Positions 34,052 through 44,171 of a DNA stretch of 64,000 nucleotides are shown piece by piece. The DNA comes from Adiantum capillus-veneris (taxonomy: Eukaryota > Streptophyta > Polypodiopsida > Polypodiales > Pteridaceae), in NCBI GenBank assembly GCA_014529385.2, contig CM043963.1, positions 5,615,501 to 5,679,500 on the forward strand. The letters run 5' to 3'. Position 1 is the first letter of the stretch; each line of letters starts with the position of its first letter. Made by a program: the position numbers and the translations under genes. The notes beneath the pieces are model-generated. The model did no database searches. It was not told the origin of the DNA and worked only from the letters and a program-made list of their open reading frames with translations.

Positions 34052-37000
34052 CATCTCAGCTACAGAAGGCCGAACGTAAGGAAGGAGAGTCAGTAAGGGA
34101 CTTCATTAGTCGTCTAAAGCACTTAAACTCTCGTTGCCCTGTAAATGAGCGCTTCAACAATAACCAACTGCTTGATCGATTCATTCGAGGGTTGAGGAAT
34201 GAAGGAATCTATAATGGACTAGTGATTAGAGGTATCACAACCTGGGAAGATGTCACTGCCAATGCAATCCAATTAGAGGACAACTTGATGATAGCAGGCA
34301 TGAGGGTGTCTACTGACACGAGATCCACTAGCTCACAAGCCATTGAGTATGAACCCATGACTGCAAAGCCCATTGCCAATGAGCCAAAGGTATTTGAGAC
34401 ATTCTTGACAGACCTCACCAAGGCAATCCAAGAGTCTCTTAAGGATAATCGACCCCCTCAAAATAGTCACATGTATCCAAGAAGGGAGCAACAATGGTGT
34501 TCCATTTGCTTAGGTCCACATAGCACTAGTGAGTGCCCTACGTTTAGAGTAAAATTTAATGGAACTTGCAACGCATGTGGTAGGTATGGTCACCAAGCTA
34601 AGGATTGTTTAATGATCAAACGTATGATGGCAAATAGACCACCTGTAGCCTGGACGGATGCGCCTCGAGCTCCTGTATTGATGCCTGCTCCACCTGTTGA
34701 GCAACTACCGCAACACATGGTCCCTAGATCTCAAAATGTTGTACAAGCTACACCGTTACCACCTCCTGTGCTAGGACCGCAGCCCCCGCATCCAAGAGTC
34801 GCCCCTATGAACCAAGTGGGTTGCGAGCCATCAAATGCTTATGCAGATGGTTGTGAGGAGGAAATAGACACTAGTATTGCCTACGGACTTGATACATTGG
34901 AAGAGTGTCCTATATACTACATGGAAGATTGTTGGGGACAAGTCAAGCCGGTTTATCAAGCTGCTGCTCTCGCATCCAGAGGTCAAAATATCAACACCCA
35001 GGCTAGGAGGCCACCTCTTCAATGCTACGAGTGTGGTGGACCACATCGAGTAGCGGAGTGCCCTATTAGGCTGCAAAAGAATGCTGCACAGATGCAAGTG
35101 AATCAAGGGAGCACGTCTGCAATGCCAATACTCACATGTAATCGTTGTGGCATAGATCACTTGATTGCCCAATGCCCCTATAACCCAAATGCGCCTAAAA
35201 TCACACCCCTGAATTTGGTCGAAATTGCTAGTGTGACGTCGCCAATACCACCCGTCGCACCCGCTTATGCGATTACACGGTCCATGCTTCAAGGGCCAGG
35301 ACATATCCTCGAAGAGAGAGATACCGCGTCAGTTATCCAAGCAAAGAAAAAGAAGACACGAAGGAAGAAGTCGCAGAATACGGAAAATTCAAAGCCAAGT
35401 TCCAAAACAAACATAGGAACAGGAGATGACCCCGTGTATATGAATGACCTCGAAGATGATTCAGATTCAGTCGAGACAATGGAGACTAGAACCAATACCA
35501 CAAAGGGAAAGACCGACAAAGAAAACCGTAACATGGAACCAAATGAAAACCGAATGAGAGGAAACCATAAAGAGCCTCTGAAAACACCACAAGTGTTTCC
35601 AAATCCAATCCAAGACCCCCAAGATAAACCGCAGGGGCAAAAAGGGAAGAATTGTAAAAAGAAGATTGGGACGTACCCAAACCCTGTAGACGAGATTAAG
35701 CAGGTGAAACATCTAAGAGGTTTAGTGGAGGAGACTCAAAGGAAACTAGAACCAGAACCCATGCATGTAAAAATTCATGACACAGTGTTTCCCACGCAAG
35801 TTCATCCACCCCACATGAACCATAGACCGTTAGCCATATCTAGTATCATCCAAGAAGGGAGTGAGGACGGGACATCAGAAAGTGAGCATACACCCTTCTT
35901 ATTGGAAAGGATGTTTAACGAAGGAATACCTGATCCCATTGAGGAATATGAGATTCCATCCTCACCAGTTCCTAGTCAAGGACCTACACCCTGCAAAACG
36001 CCAATGAATGTTGCCAAACTAGTGGACTTCATGTCTTCTGAGGTCCGAACCACGATCATAGCAAAGCTGTATGGAGATCCTGAGTTATTCCTTGCACTTC
36101 GAGCATTCCTTAACGGAGAGCTACGAACGGGATTACCGCAGTTTGCGCAACCAAATAGGCCTGACTCGATTATGATTGATGAGGAAAATCATGTGCAATC
36201 ACTTGACTTAGATGGACACGAGTCTGTGATCGAGGTACCCATTAACGAATTAGGGCAGTATTTTGAAGGCGACGAGTCTAATGCGACCCTACCCATCACT
36301 ACCAAGGGATTAACTATAAAGGGAATTCTTGATGGTGGTGCGGGAGTTAGCATCGTTACAAAAGATTGTTGGGAATCCATGGGAAAACCCCGCCTCAGTG
36401 TTACTAACATTGTGGTAAAGATGGCAAATGGTACCATAGCCAAACCTATGGGGATGCTCAAGGATCTTAAGATCAAAGTTCTAGGATACAAGGTGCGACA
36501 TACGTTCATTGTAATGGATTTCTCTAAACACCTTATGTCATATGAAATGATTTTAGGACGACCATTCATGAGGGAAGCACAAATGGTTCACGATTGGTCT
36601 AAAAATCATGTCTATTTGCAATTCCAAGACTCTGTCCTTAGAGTGGATTTGGTGACTGGTAAGGTACACCCCTTAGGGAGTAAAACCATTATTGATCATC
36701 GCTCGGACACCACAGTTCACTCGGCCCCACTACAATATTGTTACACTTGTAAGAAGGATACAGACATTGGCCAAGATTCTCCTTACATGGATGTGTTACC
36801 GGGTATGACGGAATCAGACAATGTGGATTGGGTACACCTAGCTGCAACCATAGATACTTGGGGAAATAGAGGAACCACTTGGGTCACACCAGAGGGGGAA
36901 GAGGTACCACAAATTGCACCTCTGAACATGATAAGTGCCATACATGCATCTTCTAAGGGCAAGGCAATTGTGGACCAATCTGACAGTGACACTGATAGCT

Positions 37001-40000
37001 CAATAGAAGACTTTGACCAACACGACTTGGACACTGACTCCCAGAGTGAAACGGATTCTGAATCTCATGAATTAGAGAGTGGAGCAAGTTCACAGTCAAA
37101 ACATTCGGAAGGATCGAGCACAACAACCGATGATAGCTCCTCCGAGAGTGAAGAGGACACCAACGAGGACTCCTTTAGTGAGCCAGATCTAAATGCAAAT
37201 CAAAAGCAGGTATCAAATAAGAAAAAGAAAAACCTTAAGAGGCGTCGATATCGAGCCAATGTACGTGCTAGGATAAACAAGAAGAGATCCTCAGCAGAAT
37301 GGCTCAGTTATATAGGAGCATGCGATGCTCATCGAAAATTGGTAGACAATTGGGGTGAATATCTCCAAAATGTTATGTGGTGTAGACCACGACCCCATGA
37401 CATAGCCCAATTAGAGATCATAGACAAGCCAAAGTTGAGCCGCACTGCAAGGAGGCGTCAAAACCAAGAGTTAGCTCGACAACACAAGAAAGCAGAAATG
37501 GAAGCACAAACCAACGCACAACTAGAATCCACAGACTTGCATCCTGCACCAGAACATTTCAAATCTTACACCACAGGGGAAGCAAAGGTTGTGTACACAA
37601 AAGCCCAAAGAATACCTATCGATGGGAATAATGGAATCTATGATGGTCCGGCAATAGTTAAAGAAATAGAATTAGCTGACCCCGGTGAAGAATCAAAACC
37701 TGTTTTTATTGCCCAAGACCTCACAGAAGTTGAAGAGGCGGTCCTCAAAGAGCTTCTCAAGGAATTCAAGGACGTATTCGCTTGGACATACCATGATATG
37801 AAAGGTGTTCCGCCTTCTGTGGTCCAACATACAATCCCTATGATTAGCACTGCGAAGCCCGTACAACAAAGACCCTACCCGATGAATCCTAAGTACGCAA
37901 AGATCATTCAAGAAGAACTAGAAAAGCTTATCAAATGTGGGTTCATATATCCTATTGAACACTCTGAATGGGTGTCGCCAATAGTTATCGTGCCAAAAAA
38001 GAATGGGAAACTCAGGGTGTGCGTGGACCTCAAAAAAGTTAATGCAGCTACAAGAAGAGACCATTACCCCCTACCATATTCCGAACATGTACTCGAAAGA
38101 GTTGCAGGCAAGGAAGCTTATAGCTTTCTAGATGGGTACTCAGGCTACAACCAAATCACGATAGCGCTAGAGGACCAAGCTAAAACTGCCTTCATCACAG
38201 AATTTGGCGTGTTTGCATTTCGTGTGATGGCTTTTGGCTTAACAAATGCCCCTGCTACATTCCAACGATTAATAAACACTGCTTTTAAAGAATATTTGAG
38301 AGAGTTTTGTGAAGCTTTCTTAGACGACCTTTGTGTTTACTCTTCTTGGAAAGAACATCTATCATGTTTGCGGAAGGTGTTTGAAAAATGTAGGTTATAT
38401 CGTATCTCATTGAACCCGTTCAAATGCCAATTTTGGGTCAAGCATGGAGTTATTTTAGGGCATATAGTATCCAAGAATGGTATCTCAACCGATGAGAGCA
38501 AAATTAAAGTGATTCTAGAGTTACCACCACCAACCAATTACAAGGGAGTTCAAAGGTTCATGGGACACGTGGGTTATTATCGACGGTTTATTTTATTTTT
38601 CGCTGAGATAGCACGTCCTTTGTACAAGCTTCTCATTGAATTTAAATGGACTGAAGAGTGTGACCAGGCCTATGAACAATTGAAGAAAACACTAGCAAGT
38701 GCTCCAATTTTAAGGACACCTAACTGGGATGTCATTTTCCATGTGCATATTGATGCATCAAACTTTGCTATTGGGTGTGTTCTCACTCAACCAGGAGAAC
38801 ATAAATTGGACTATCCCATTAGCTTTGCAAGCCGTCAATTGAACGATGCTGAAAGGAACTACACCACTACAGAGCGAGAAGGTTTGGCAATGGTTTATGC
38901 AGTAAAGAAATTTCGCTACTACCTTCTGGCAAACAAGTTTGTATTTTATGTGGATCATCAAGCGTTGTTGTATCTGGTAAACAAGCCATGCTCCACAGGA
39001 AGAATCACACGATGGTTGTTAATTCTTCTTGAGTTTGATTTCACGATTGTAGTGAGACCCGGTAAAAGGCACGTCATGGCTGATCATTTGTCTCGCATAC
39101 CCAATGGTGAAGCCCCTACAGGAGTTGATGATGAATTACCCGATACTTCCCTATTCATAGTTGAGACTATGCCTGAATGGAGTGAGAACATTGTTAACTT
39201 TTTAGTTAATGGTTTTCCACCCAAGGAACTTCGTAAGGATATCGCTCGAAGGCTAGTAAAAGAATGTGAACCCTATTGTTTGATTGCCGGAACCCTGTAT
39301 AGATTAGGCAAGGACGATATTCTTAGGCGTTGTGCCCGCGAGGATGAATATTTGTATATCTTGCAAGAAGCACATATGGGCATAGCAGGAGGACATTTTT
39401 CAGGGGACCTGACTGCTAGAAAGGTGCTGCAATCAGGCTATTGGTGGCCAACTTTATTTAAGGATGCATCACTTTTTACAAAAGGGTGTGATGAGTGCCA
39501 ACGTTACAAGACCACACAGCGCAAGGACAGAATGCCCTTACATCCTATTAAAGTAACCCAACCATTTGAAAAATGGGGCTTAGACTTTGTAGGTCCAATT
39601 AGTCCCGCAGCTCGCAACACTCAATCTCGATATATTCTAGTTGCTACGGACTATGTAACAAAGTGGGCTGAAGCTAAGGCTTCACAAAAAGCTGACGCGA
39701 GGACAACAGCTAAGTTTCTTTTTGAGAACATTATCACAAGATTTGGTTGCCCTTTTGAAATTGTTAGTGATAATGGTACCCATTTTATAAATGAGGTAAT
39801 AAGAGAGCTTACCACGACCTTTATGATATCCCACCATAAGTCTACACCTTATTACCCGCAAGCTAATGGACAAGCCGAGAGCACCAACAAGACTCTAATC
39901 TCTATTTTAACCAAGACGGTAGAAGCTCATCGCACTGATTGGGATTTGAAGTTGACATCTGCTCTATGGGCTTATCGTACTGCTTATAAAGTGGCTATTA

Positions 40001-41790
40001 ATTGTACGCCATTCAAAATGGTATACGGCCAAGAAGCGGTTATGCCTTGGGAGTTTGTCATTCCTAGTCTTAGGGTAGCTTCGCAAGAAGGATGGAATGG
40101 TAACCCCTTAACTGAGCGTTTGTTTATCTTAGAAAAACTAGACGAAGAGAGACAGTTGGCTGTGCAAAATGCTCTTGTGGAAAAGGATAGGAGAAAGAAG
40201 TGGTTTGATCGCCATGTGAAGGACAAGGATATCAAAGTTGGTGATAAAGTCCTTATGTATGGAGTACGTAAAGAGAAGAAAAAGTTGAAATATGCTGGTA
40301 AAGGACCATATAGAGTATGTGAAATTACCCCACAAGGTACCCTTCGTGTGGAAACTCTTGATGGAGTTGAAACCATTGGATTCCTCAATGGGAGTAAATT
40401 CAAAAGATATTATGATCCTTTAAGCCAAGAAGAACTACGGGCCATTCATCAAAAGAAGGCCGCCAAAGCACAAACCGAGTTAAACAAGATACAAGCTCAA
40501 GCTGAGGCTAAGGAGCGACAACAACGTATAAGACAAAAACGAGAGGCTAACCTTGGGGTCACAAATGCATTCCACGTGGAAATCGAAGAGGATGGGTTGG
40601 ACTCTGACACACCTCTACGATACCCCATTGAGTTAAATAGTGCCTATGGAAAAGTGCTATATAACGCCTTATTGGACACGGGTGCTAAATACAATCTGCT
40701 ATCCTATGGGGTGTGGTGTCAGTTAGGGAAGCCACCTCTATCTGAGAGTATTATCCAAGTCAAGGGTGTCAACAAGAAAAAAACTACGGTTTTTGGAATC
40801 TGGCACACTTCTGTCAGTTATGACAATGGGGTGGTAGCTCAAGACTTTTTGGTCATGCCTACTGGAACTATGGAGGGTAATATAAACCTAGGCCGCACGT
40901 GGATGATAGCCACCAAATGCACTATTGATTGGGGGACTGGGGGTGTTACAACGCAAAAACCAACTCTTAGCCCTACCACTCAAGCCATAGTCCCTGAGAT
41001 ATTGCCCAAGGAAATAAAACCCAAGACATTGCATGTCCAGGAGGTTGAACCATACGTCCCCATAGCCCAACTCTCTAGAGCTTCAACTGATGTAGTTGAA
41101 AGACAGCTTGAGACACACAAGAACCATCCTAATATAACAGAGAAAACATACAAGTGGGTCCCTAAAACCTCTGTAGTGAGCATGGTTGATGCAAAAAAAC
41201 GGAAACCTAGTAAGAACCGTACCACTCACTCCAAGAAATGTAAAGAAACGCTGCGTTGGATTCCTAAACGACTATTGGAAGCCCAAGGATACTATGAAGG
41301 AAATGATCAAATCTGGGTGCCCAAACGTAAAGTGTACTCTTACCTGTCACCTGGCCCATGTAAACCCAATCCTGTGGCTCCACAACAAATTGAAAATCGC
41401 GGAAAGGAAAAAGTCATGGAATGTTACACACCCGTTCTAGAGCTAGTTTGGGTACCAAAGAAAGAACGATTTGTTCCACCTAGCTCAGGAACATGGAAAT
41501 CAAATGAAGCTTCTTGCTCTTCATGTAGTTCCTATATGCAAATAGAAGCTTCGACACAACCTCCACCTACCACTGTACATATCCATCCAAGCACGAAAGA
41601 GTTTGCACCTTCCGGGGTAAGTTCACCACCTACAACGACGTTGCAAATAAAATCCTGGGAGAGTACCTTACCACCCTTACAACTTGACGAGGCACCTAGG
41701 GTAATAGAAAACTACTGGCAAAAATCCTCACCTATTACCAACTGGAACAATTGGTTTCAAAGGGTGACAAGCTCATTTCAAACGGTATGA
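34036..41790 (+). CDS. E4 gag C-terminus and pol polyprotein, with two retropepsin-like domains
   Basis: There are 2,584 codons without a stop (numbering from 34036; the natural start is in gag). Order: end of capsid (1-90); four zinc knuckles at 155, 178, 330 and 368; a long charged linker; retropepsin-like domain 1 with ILDGGAG (Asp 766) and ILGRPF; a second acidic/basic linker; RT (WVSPIVIVPKKNGKLRVCVD, AFLDD with Asp 1430 and 1431); RNase H (HIDAS, Asp 1573); integrase HHCC (His 1780 to CDEC), then Asp 1850, Asp 1912 and Glu 1948 with DD35E spacing; and GKGPYRV at its C-terminus. After integrase comes a coiled-coil-like linker, retropepsin-like domain 2 (LLDTGAKYNLLS, Asp 2214), and a tail with W-[VI]-P-K motifs at Trp 2374, 2408, 2427 and 2472. 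Total length is far above the 1,300-1,700 usual for gypsy polyproteins. Confidence 0.93.
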   Translation: MLWGVASQLQKAERKEGESVRDFISRLKHLNSRCPVNERFNNNQLLDRFIRGLRNEGIYNGLVIRGITTWEDVTANAIQLEDNLMIAGMRVSTDTRSTSSQAIEYEPMTAKPIANEPKVFETFLTDLTKAIQESLKDNRPPQNSHMYPRREQQWCSICLGPHSTSECPTFRVKFNGTCNACGRYGHQAKDCLMIKRMMANRPPVAWTDAPRAPVLMPAPPVEQLPQHMVPRSQNVVQATPLPPPVLGPQPPHPRVAPMNQVGCEPSNAYADGCEEEIDTSIAYGLDTLEECPIYYMEDCWGQVKPVYQAAALASRGQNINTQARRPPLQCYECGGPHRVAECPIRLQKNAAQMQVNQGSTSAMPILTCNRCGIDHLIAQCPYNPNAPKITPLNLVEIASVTSPIPPVAPAYAITRSMLQGPGHILEERDTASVIQAKKKKTRRKKSQNTENSKPSSKTNIGTGDDPVYMNDLEDDSDSVETMETRTNTTKGKTDKENRNMEPNENRMRGNHKEPLKTPQVFPNPIQDPQDKPQGQKGKNCKKKIGTYPNPVDEIKQVKHLRGLVEETQRKLEPEPMHVKIHDTVFPTQVHPPHMNHRPLAISSIIQEGSEDGTSESEHTPFLLERMFNEGIPDPIEEYEIPSSPVPSQGPTPCKTPMNVAKLVDFMSSEVRTTIIAKLYGDPELFLALRAFLNGELRTGLPQFAQPNRPDSIMIDEENHVQSLDLDGHESVIEVPINELGQYFEGDESNATLPITTKGLTIKGILDGGAGVSIVTKDCWESMGKPRLSVTNIVVKMANGTIAKPMGMLKDLKIKVLGYKVRHTFIVMDFSKHLMSYEMILGRPFMREAQMVHDWSKNHVYLQFQDSVLRVDLVTGKVHPLGSKTIIDHRSDTTVHSAPLQYCYTCKKDTDIGQDSPYMDVLPGMTESDNVDWVHLAATIDTWGNRGTTWVTPEGEEVPQIAPLNMISAIHASSKGKAIVDQSDSDTDSSIEDFDQHDLDTDSQSETDSESHELESGASSQSKHSEGSSTTTDDSSSESEEDTNEDSFSEPDLNANQKQVSNKKKKNLKRRRYRANVRARINKKRSSAEWLSYIGACDAHRKLVDNWGEYLQNVMWCRPRPHDIAQLEIIDKPKLSRTARRRQNQELARQHKKAEMEAQTNAQLESTDLHPAPEHFKSYTTGEAKVVYTKAQRIPIDGNNGIYDGPAIVKEIELADPGEESKPVFIAQDLTEVEEAVLKELLKEFKDVFAWTYHDMKGVPPSVVQHTIPMISTAKPVQQRPYPMNPKYAKIIQEELEKLIKCGFIYPIEHSEWVSPIVIVPKKNGKLRVCVDLKKVNAATRRDHYPLPYSEHVLERVAGKEAYSFLDGYSGYNQITIALEDQAKTAFITEFGVFAFRVMAFGLTNAPATFQRLINTAFKEYLREFCEAFLDDLCVYSSWKEHLSCLRKVFEKCRLYRISLNPFKCQFWVKHGVILGHIVSKNGISTDESKIKVILELPPPTNYKGVQRFMGHVGYYRRFILFFAEIARPLYKLLIEFKWTEECDQAYEQLKKTLASAPILRTPNWDVIFHVHIDASNFAIGCVLTQPGEHKLDYPISFASRQLNDAERNYTTTEREGLAMVYAVKKFRYYLLANKFVFYVDHQALLYLVNKPCSTGRITRWLLILLEFDFTIVVRPGKRHVMADHLSRIPNGEAPTGVDDELPDTSLFIVETMPEWSENIVNFLVNGFPPKELRKDIARRLVKECEPYCLIAGTLYRLGKDDILRRCAREDEYLYILQEAHMGIAGGHFSGDLTARKVLQSGYWWPTLFKDASLFTKGCDECQRYKTTQRKDRMPLHPIKVTQPFEKWGLDFVGPISPAARNTQSRYILVATDYVTKWAEAKASQKADARTTAKFLFENIITRFGCPFEIVSDNGTHFINEVIRELTTTFMISHHKSTPYYPQANGQAESTNKTLISILTKTVEAHRTDWDLKLTSALWAYRTAYKVAINCTPFKMVYGQEAVMPWEFVIPSLRVASQEGWNGNPLTERLFILEKLDEERQLAVQNALVEKDRRKKWFDRHVKDKDIKVGDKVLMYGVRKEKKKLKYAGKGPYRVCEITPQGTLRVETLDGVETIGFLNGSKFKRYYDPLSQEELRAIHQKKAAKAQTELNKIQAQAEAKERQQRIRQKREANLGVTNAFHVEIEEDGLDSDTPLRYPIELNSAYGKVLYNALLDTGAKYNLLSYGVWCQLGKPPLSESIIQVKGVNKKKTTVFGIWHTSVSYDNGVVAQDFLVMPTGTMEGNINLGRTWMIATKCTIDWGTGGVTTQKPTLSPTTQAIVPEILPKEIKPKTLHVQEVEPYVPIAQLSRASTDVVERQLETHKNHPNITEKTYKWVPKTSVVSMVDAKKRKPSKNRTTHSKKCKETLRWIPKRLLEAQGYYEGNDQIWVPKRKVYSYLSPGPCKPNPVAPQQIENRGKEKVMECYTPVLELVWVPKKERFVPPSSGTWKSNEASCSSCSSYMQIEASTQPPPTTVHIHPSTKEFAPSGVSSPPTTTLQIKSWESTLPPLQLDEAPRVIENYWQKSSPITNWNNWFQRVTSSFQTV

Positions 41791-42072
41791 TCTACCCAAG
41801 GAAGGGGGGAGTGTGTGTGGACATCCATCATTCACTTGCTTCCCTCTCAACCTTTTTCCCTGACCTCTTAATCTCCGATCTTAGGGAATGTATATATATA
41901 GCCTTATACTCACAAAAAAAGAAAAATAGTAAAGAGCAAGAGCGCCTAGCAATGAGAGAGCACCCTATCAGATCTTACATATAAGTCCAAATTCACCGTG
42001 TCAAGTCAAGCAACACACAAAAACAACTCTTATGTTTTAAAGGCCTAACCAAATCTATCTGTCTTGTCAGAA
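41791..42072 (+). other. E4 spacer between pol and the small ORF
   Basis: About 280 bp without a long frame. It contains a short TATATATATA run near 41890, which could promote or process a separate RNA for the downstream ORF, but that is only a possibility. Confidence 0.4.
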
Positions 42073-42495
42073 ATGGCTACTTCACCAGAGGCATGCACTT
42101 CTATTTTTGATGAAAGGTACCCCTTGTCTTTTCAACAAGTGTTCTACGTATGCTACCCTATACTTTCTTGCGAATGGGATTTGATAGAGAGCCTTGCATG
42201 TGAGAGAAATTTTGAGGAGTTAGAATGGCTGATACGTCTATGGCTAACTAGTGATCCCTACCCAGTGGCGAATGTGTCTCCAATGGCACATGCTTATTCT
42301 TTTGCACAAGATGAGTATCCACGCATCACGAGGTTCTTGATTAGCATGCTTGCACAAGAGGATGATGAAGAGGAACTAATAGAGACCGAGGAAGACTATG
42401 GCCTCACGGACAACGATTTTATTTATCTAGATGATGAGGATAGAGGCCTAGCCTTAGGGTGGCCACCCGGTTTATATAATATCCTCTTTCCTTGA
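42073..42495 (+). CDS. E4 small 3' ORF (140 aa), conserved in E7
   Basis: The first ATG is at 42073 (MATSPEACTSIFDERYPLSF). The protein is acidic, with a hydrophobic central part (SFQQVFYVCYPIL, LEWLIRLWL), a Glu/Asp-rich stretch and the C-terminus LALGWPPGLYNILFP. There is no signal peptide and no clear membrane span, so it does not look like a retroviral envelope. The C-terminus is conserved in E7 (18180-18240) despite strong divergence, which suggests it was under selection. Position (after pol, before the PPT) matches the extra ORF slot of Athila/Tat elements. Function unknown. Confidence 0.7.
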   Translation: MATSPEACTSIFDERYPLSFQQVFYVCYPILSCEWDLIESLACERNFEELEWLIRLWLTSDPYPVANVSPMAHAYSFAQDEYPRITRFLISMLAQEDDEEELIETEEDYGLTDNDFIYLDDEDRGLALGWPPGLYNILFP

Positions 42496-43829
42496 TTCTA
42501 AAAGGGGTGACAGATAGGTAGGTTAGGGGTCTAGATTGTGTTTTGAGTTTGTTTTTTAGGAGTTTTAATTTTTCCCACTGATGTGCCTCCTAGAGGTATT
42601 GTTTGTGTTTCATAGTGTGTACAGGAGCGTGTTGCTATTGATAGGATTTGGACCTTCATGGAACCTTCAAATCAAGCACGACCATCGACACAAACAGGTG
42701 TTTCTTGTCCATTAGCATTGCCCTTATCTTTTTTGCATCCATGTTTGTCTGCTTTGATTGTCATTGGTAGCATACTATTCAGCGCATTGGCTTAGTATCC
42801 AACATTTAATTCAATGCAATCTTTTGTCATACTCACTTGTCTAGGTTTAAAAATCAAGCAGTCCGACTAAGCTAGTTTGACCAAGCTAGGTATTAGAAAT
42901 CTTCTCTTAATACCATGGGGAATGCCTTCCTAATAAGCAATGGTTACTTAGGTTCTTAATCCGATTTAGGCAGCATTGTATGAAATGTACTAGGGCTTTC
43001 TAGTGGGCTTAACCCTATTGACCTTTAGCTTAAGTATTATAAAGGGAGTTTACTAATGTGATGAGCCTGGGGAGGGTAACAGTGTTATATGACCCCCCAA
43101 AGTTACAAAATTAAAATGATGAAAATGAACAAACAAAAAATCAAAGTGCCACAATGTAAAATTTTAAGCTGGAAGAGAAATCTCAGCTTGATTTGGTACT
43201 TCACTCACATGTATTGCCTATGGTACTAGAGCCCTAGAGGTTCCCAGTGTGGGCGCTTTTCCTTGAAAAGCAAAAAACCCAAGGCATACAAAATAAGCAC
43301 ACACATCATAATTGAATCATTGTGAAAAGACCTTGGGGGGTCAAAGAAAAAGTAATCAGTCAGGCGATGATTTCATGAGAAATTCCTTTTATGGTAGCTT
43401 AACTACAAGGTTTTCTAGATATAGCCTCTAGTCAGCCCTTGAACATGAATACTTGGCTCTCGCGATTAAACAGCTTAATTGACCACAAAAAATTAAGAAG
43501 CTTACCCATGGTATTAATATTCGATCTCTAGTGCCTTTCGACCGTCAAATTAGTGACCCCAGACTTGTTTAATTTTTTACCTTTACATCTGTTTATGCAT
43601 TTGATTACATTGAAATTTAATGTTCATTGCTACCAAATTGTTTGAAATTCTTTTACCAATCAATGTGTCTACCTAAAACTGCATATGCTTTTTAAGAGAA
43701 TGCAATTACTGTGCCAATGTTGTTTGATTTTGCAGTGACTAAAGAAGGCTAAGGACATTCATCTCAAATGCTCTTCCACCTCGACGAACCAGCTTCAACT
43801 CAATAGCTTCCGAGGACGGAATCTACATC
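42496..43829 (+). other. E4 3' noncoding region
   Basis: About 1.3 kb without supported coding sequence. TTTTCCCACTGATGTGCCTC (about 42570) is also present in E7. The remainder is AT-rich. Confidence 0.6.
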
Positions 43830-43842
43830 AGGAAGGGGGGCA
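43830..43842 (+). other. E4 polypurine tract
   Basis: AGGAAGGGGGGCA directly precedes the 3' LTR. E7 has AGGAATGGGGGCA in the same place. Confidence 0.85.
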
Positions 43843-44139
43843 TGTTAACCCTCACGGCACACGGACACCCCATCACCTACGATGGACGCGTATTATGTAT
43901 TTGGTAGAGTCAGGTACCGGGCTTGTCGGACCAATAGGGAAAGGTAGAGTGATCGTCGATGAGAGGCGCACTTTAACTTGGACATTCAAGGGATTAGTTG
44001 GTTAAGCATGGGCGCCCAAGTGTGAATGGGGTGAGCTCCTATAAAAGCCAACTAAACCTAATTTTTACTCATTCTCTCATTTGTGCAATTGAAGAGTGCT
44101 CTTGCTCCATCTCCATCTTCTTCTTCTTCTTCACCTCCT

Positions 44140-44171
<32 letters not shown>

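Noticed and set aside
42073-42495. Envelope gene of a retrovirus-like element
   Set aside because: The protein is short and acidic, and lacks a signal peptide, Cys-rich ectodomain or C-terminal anchor.
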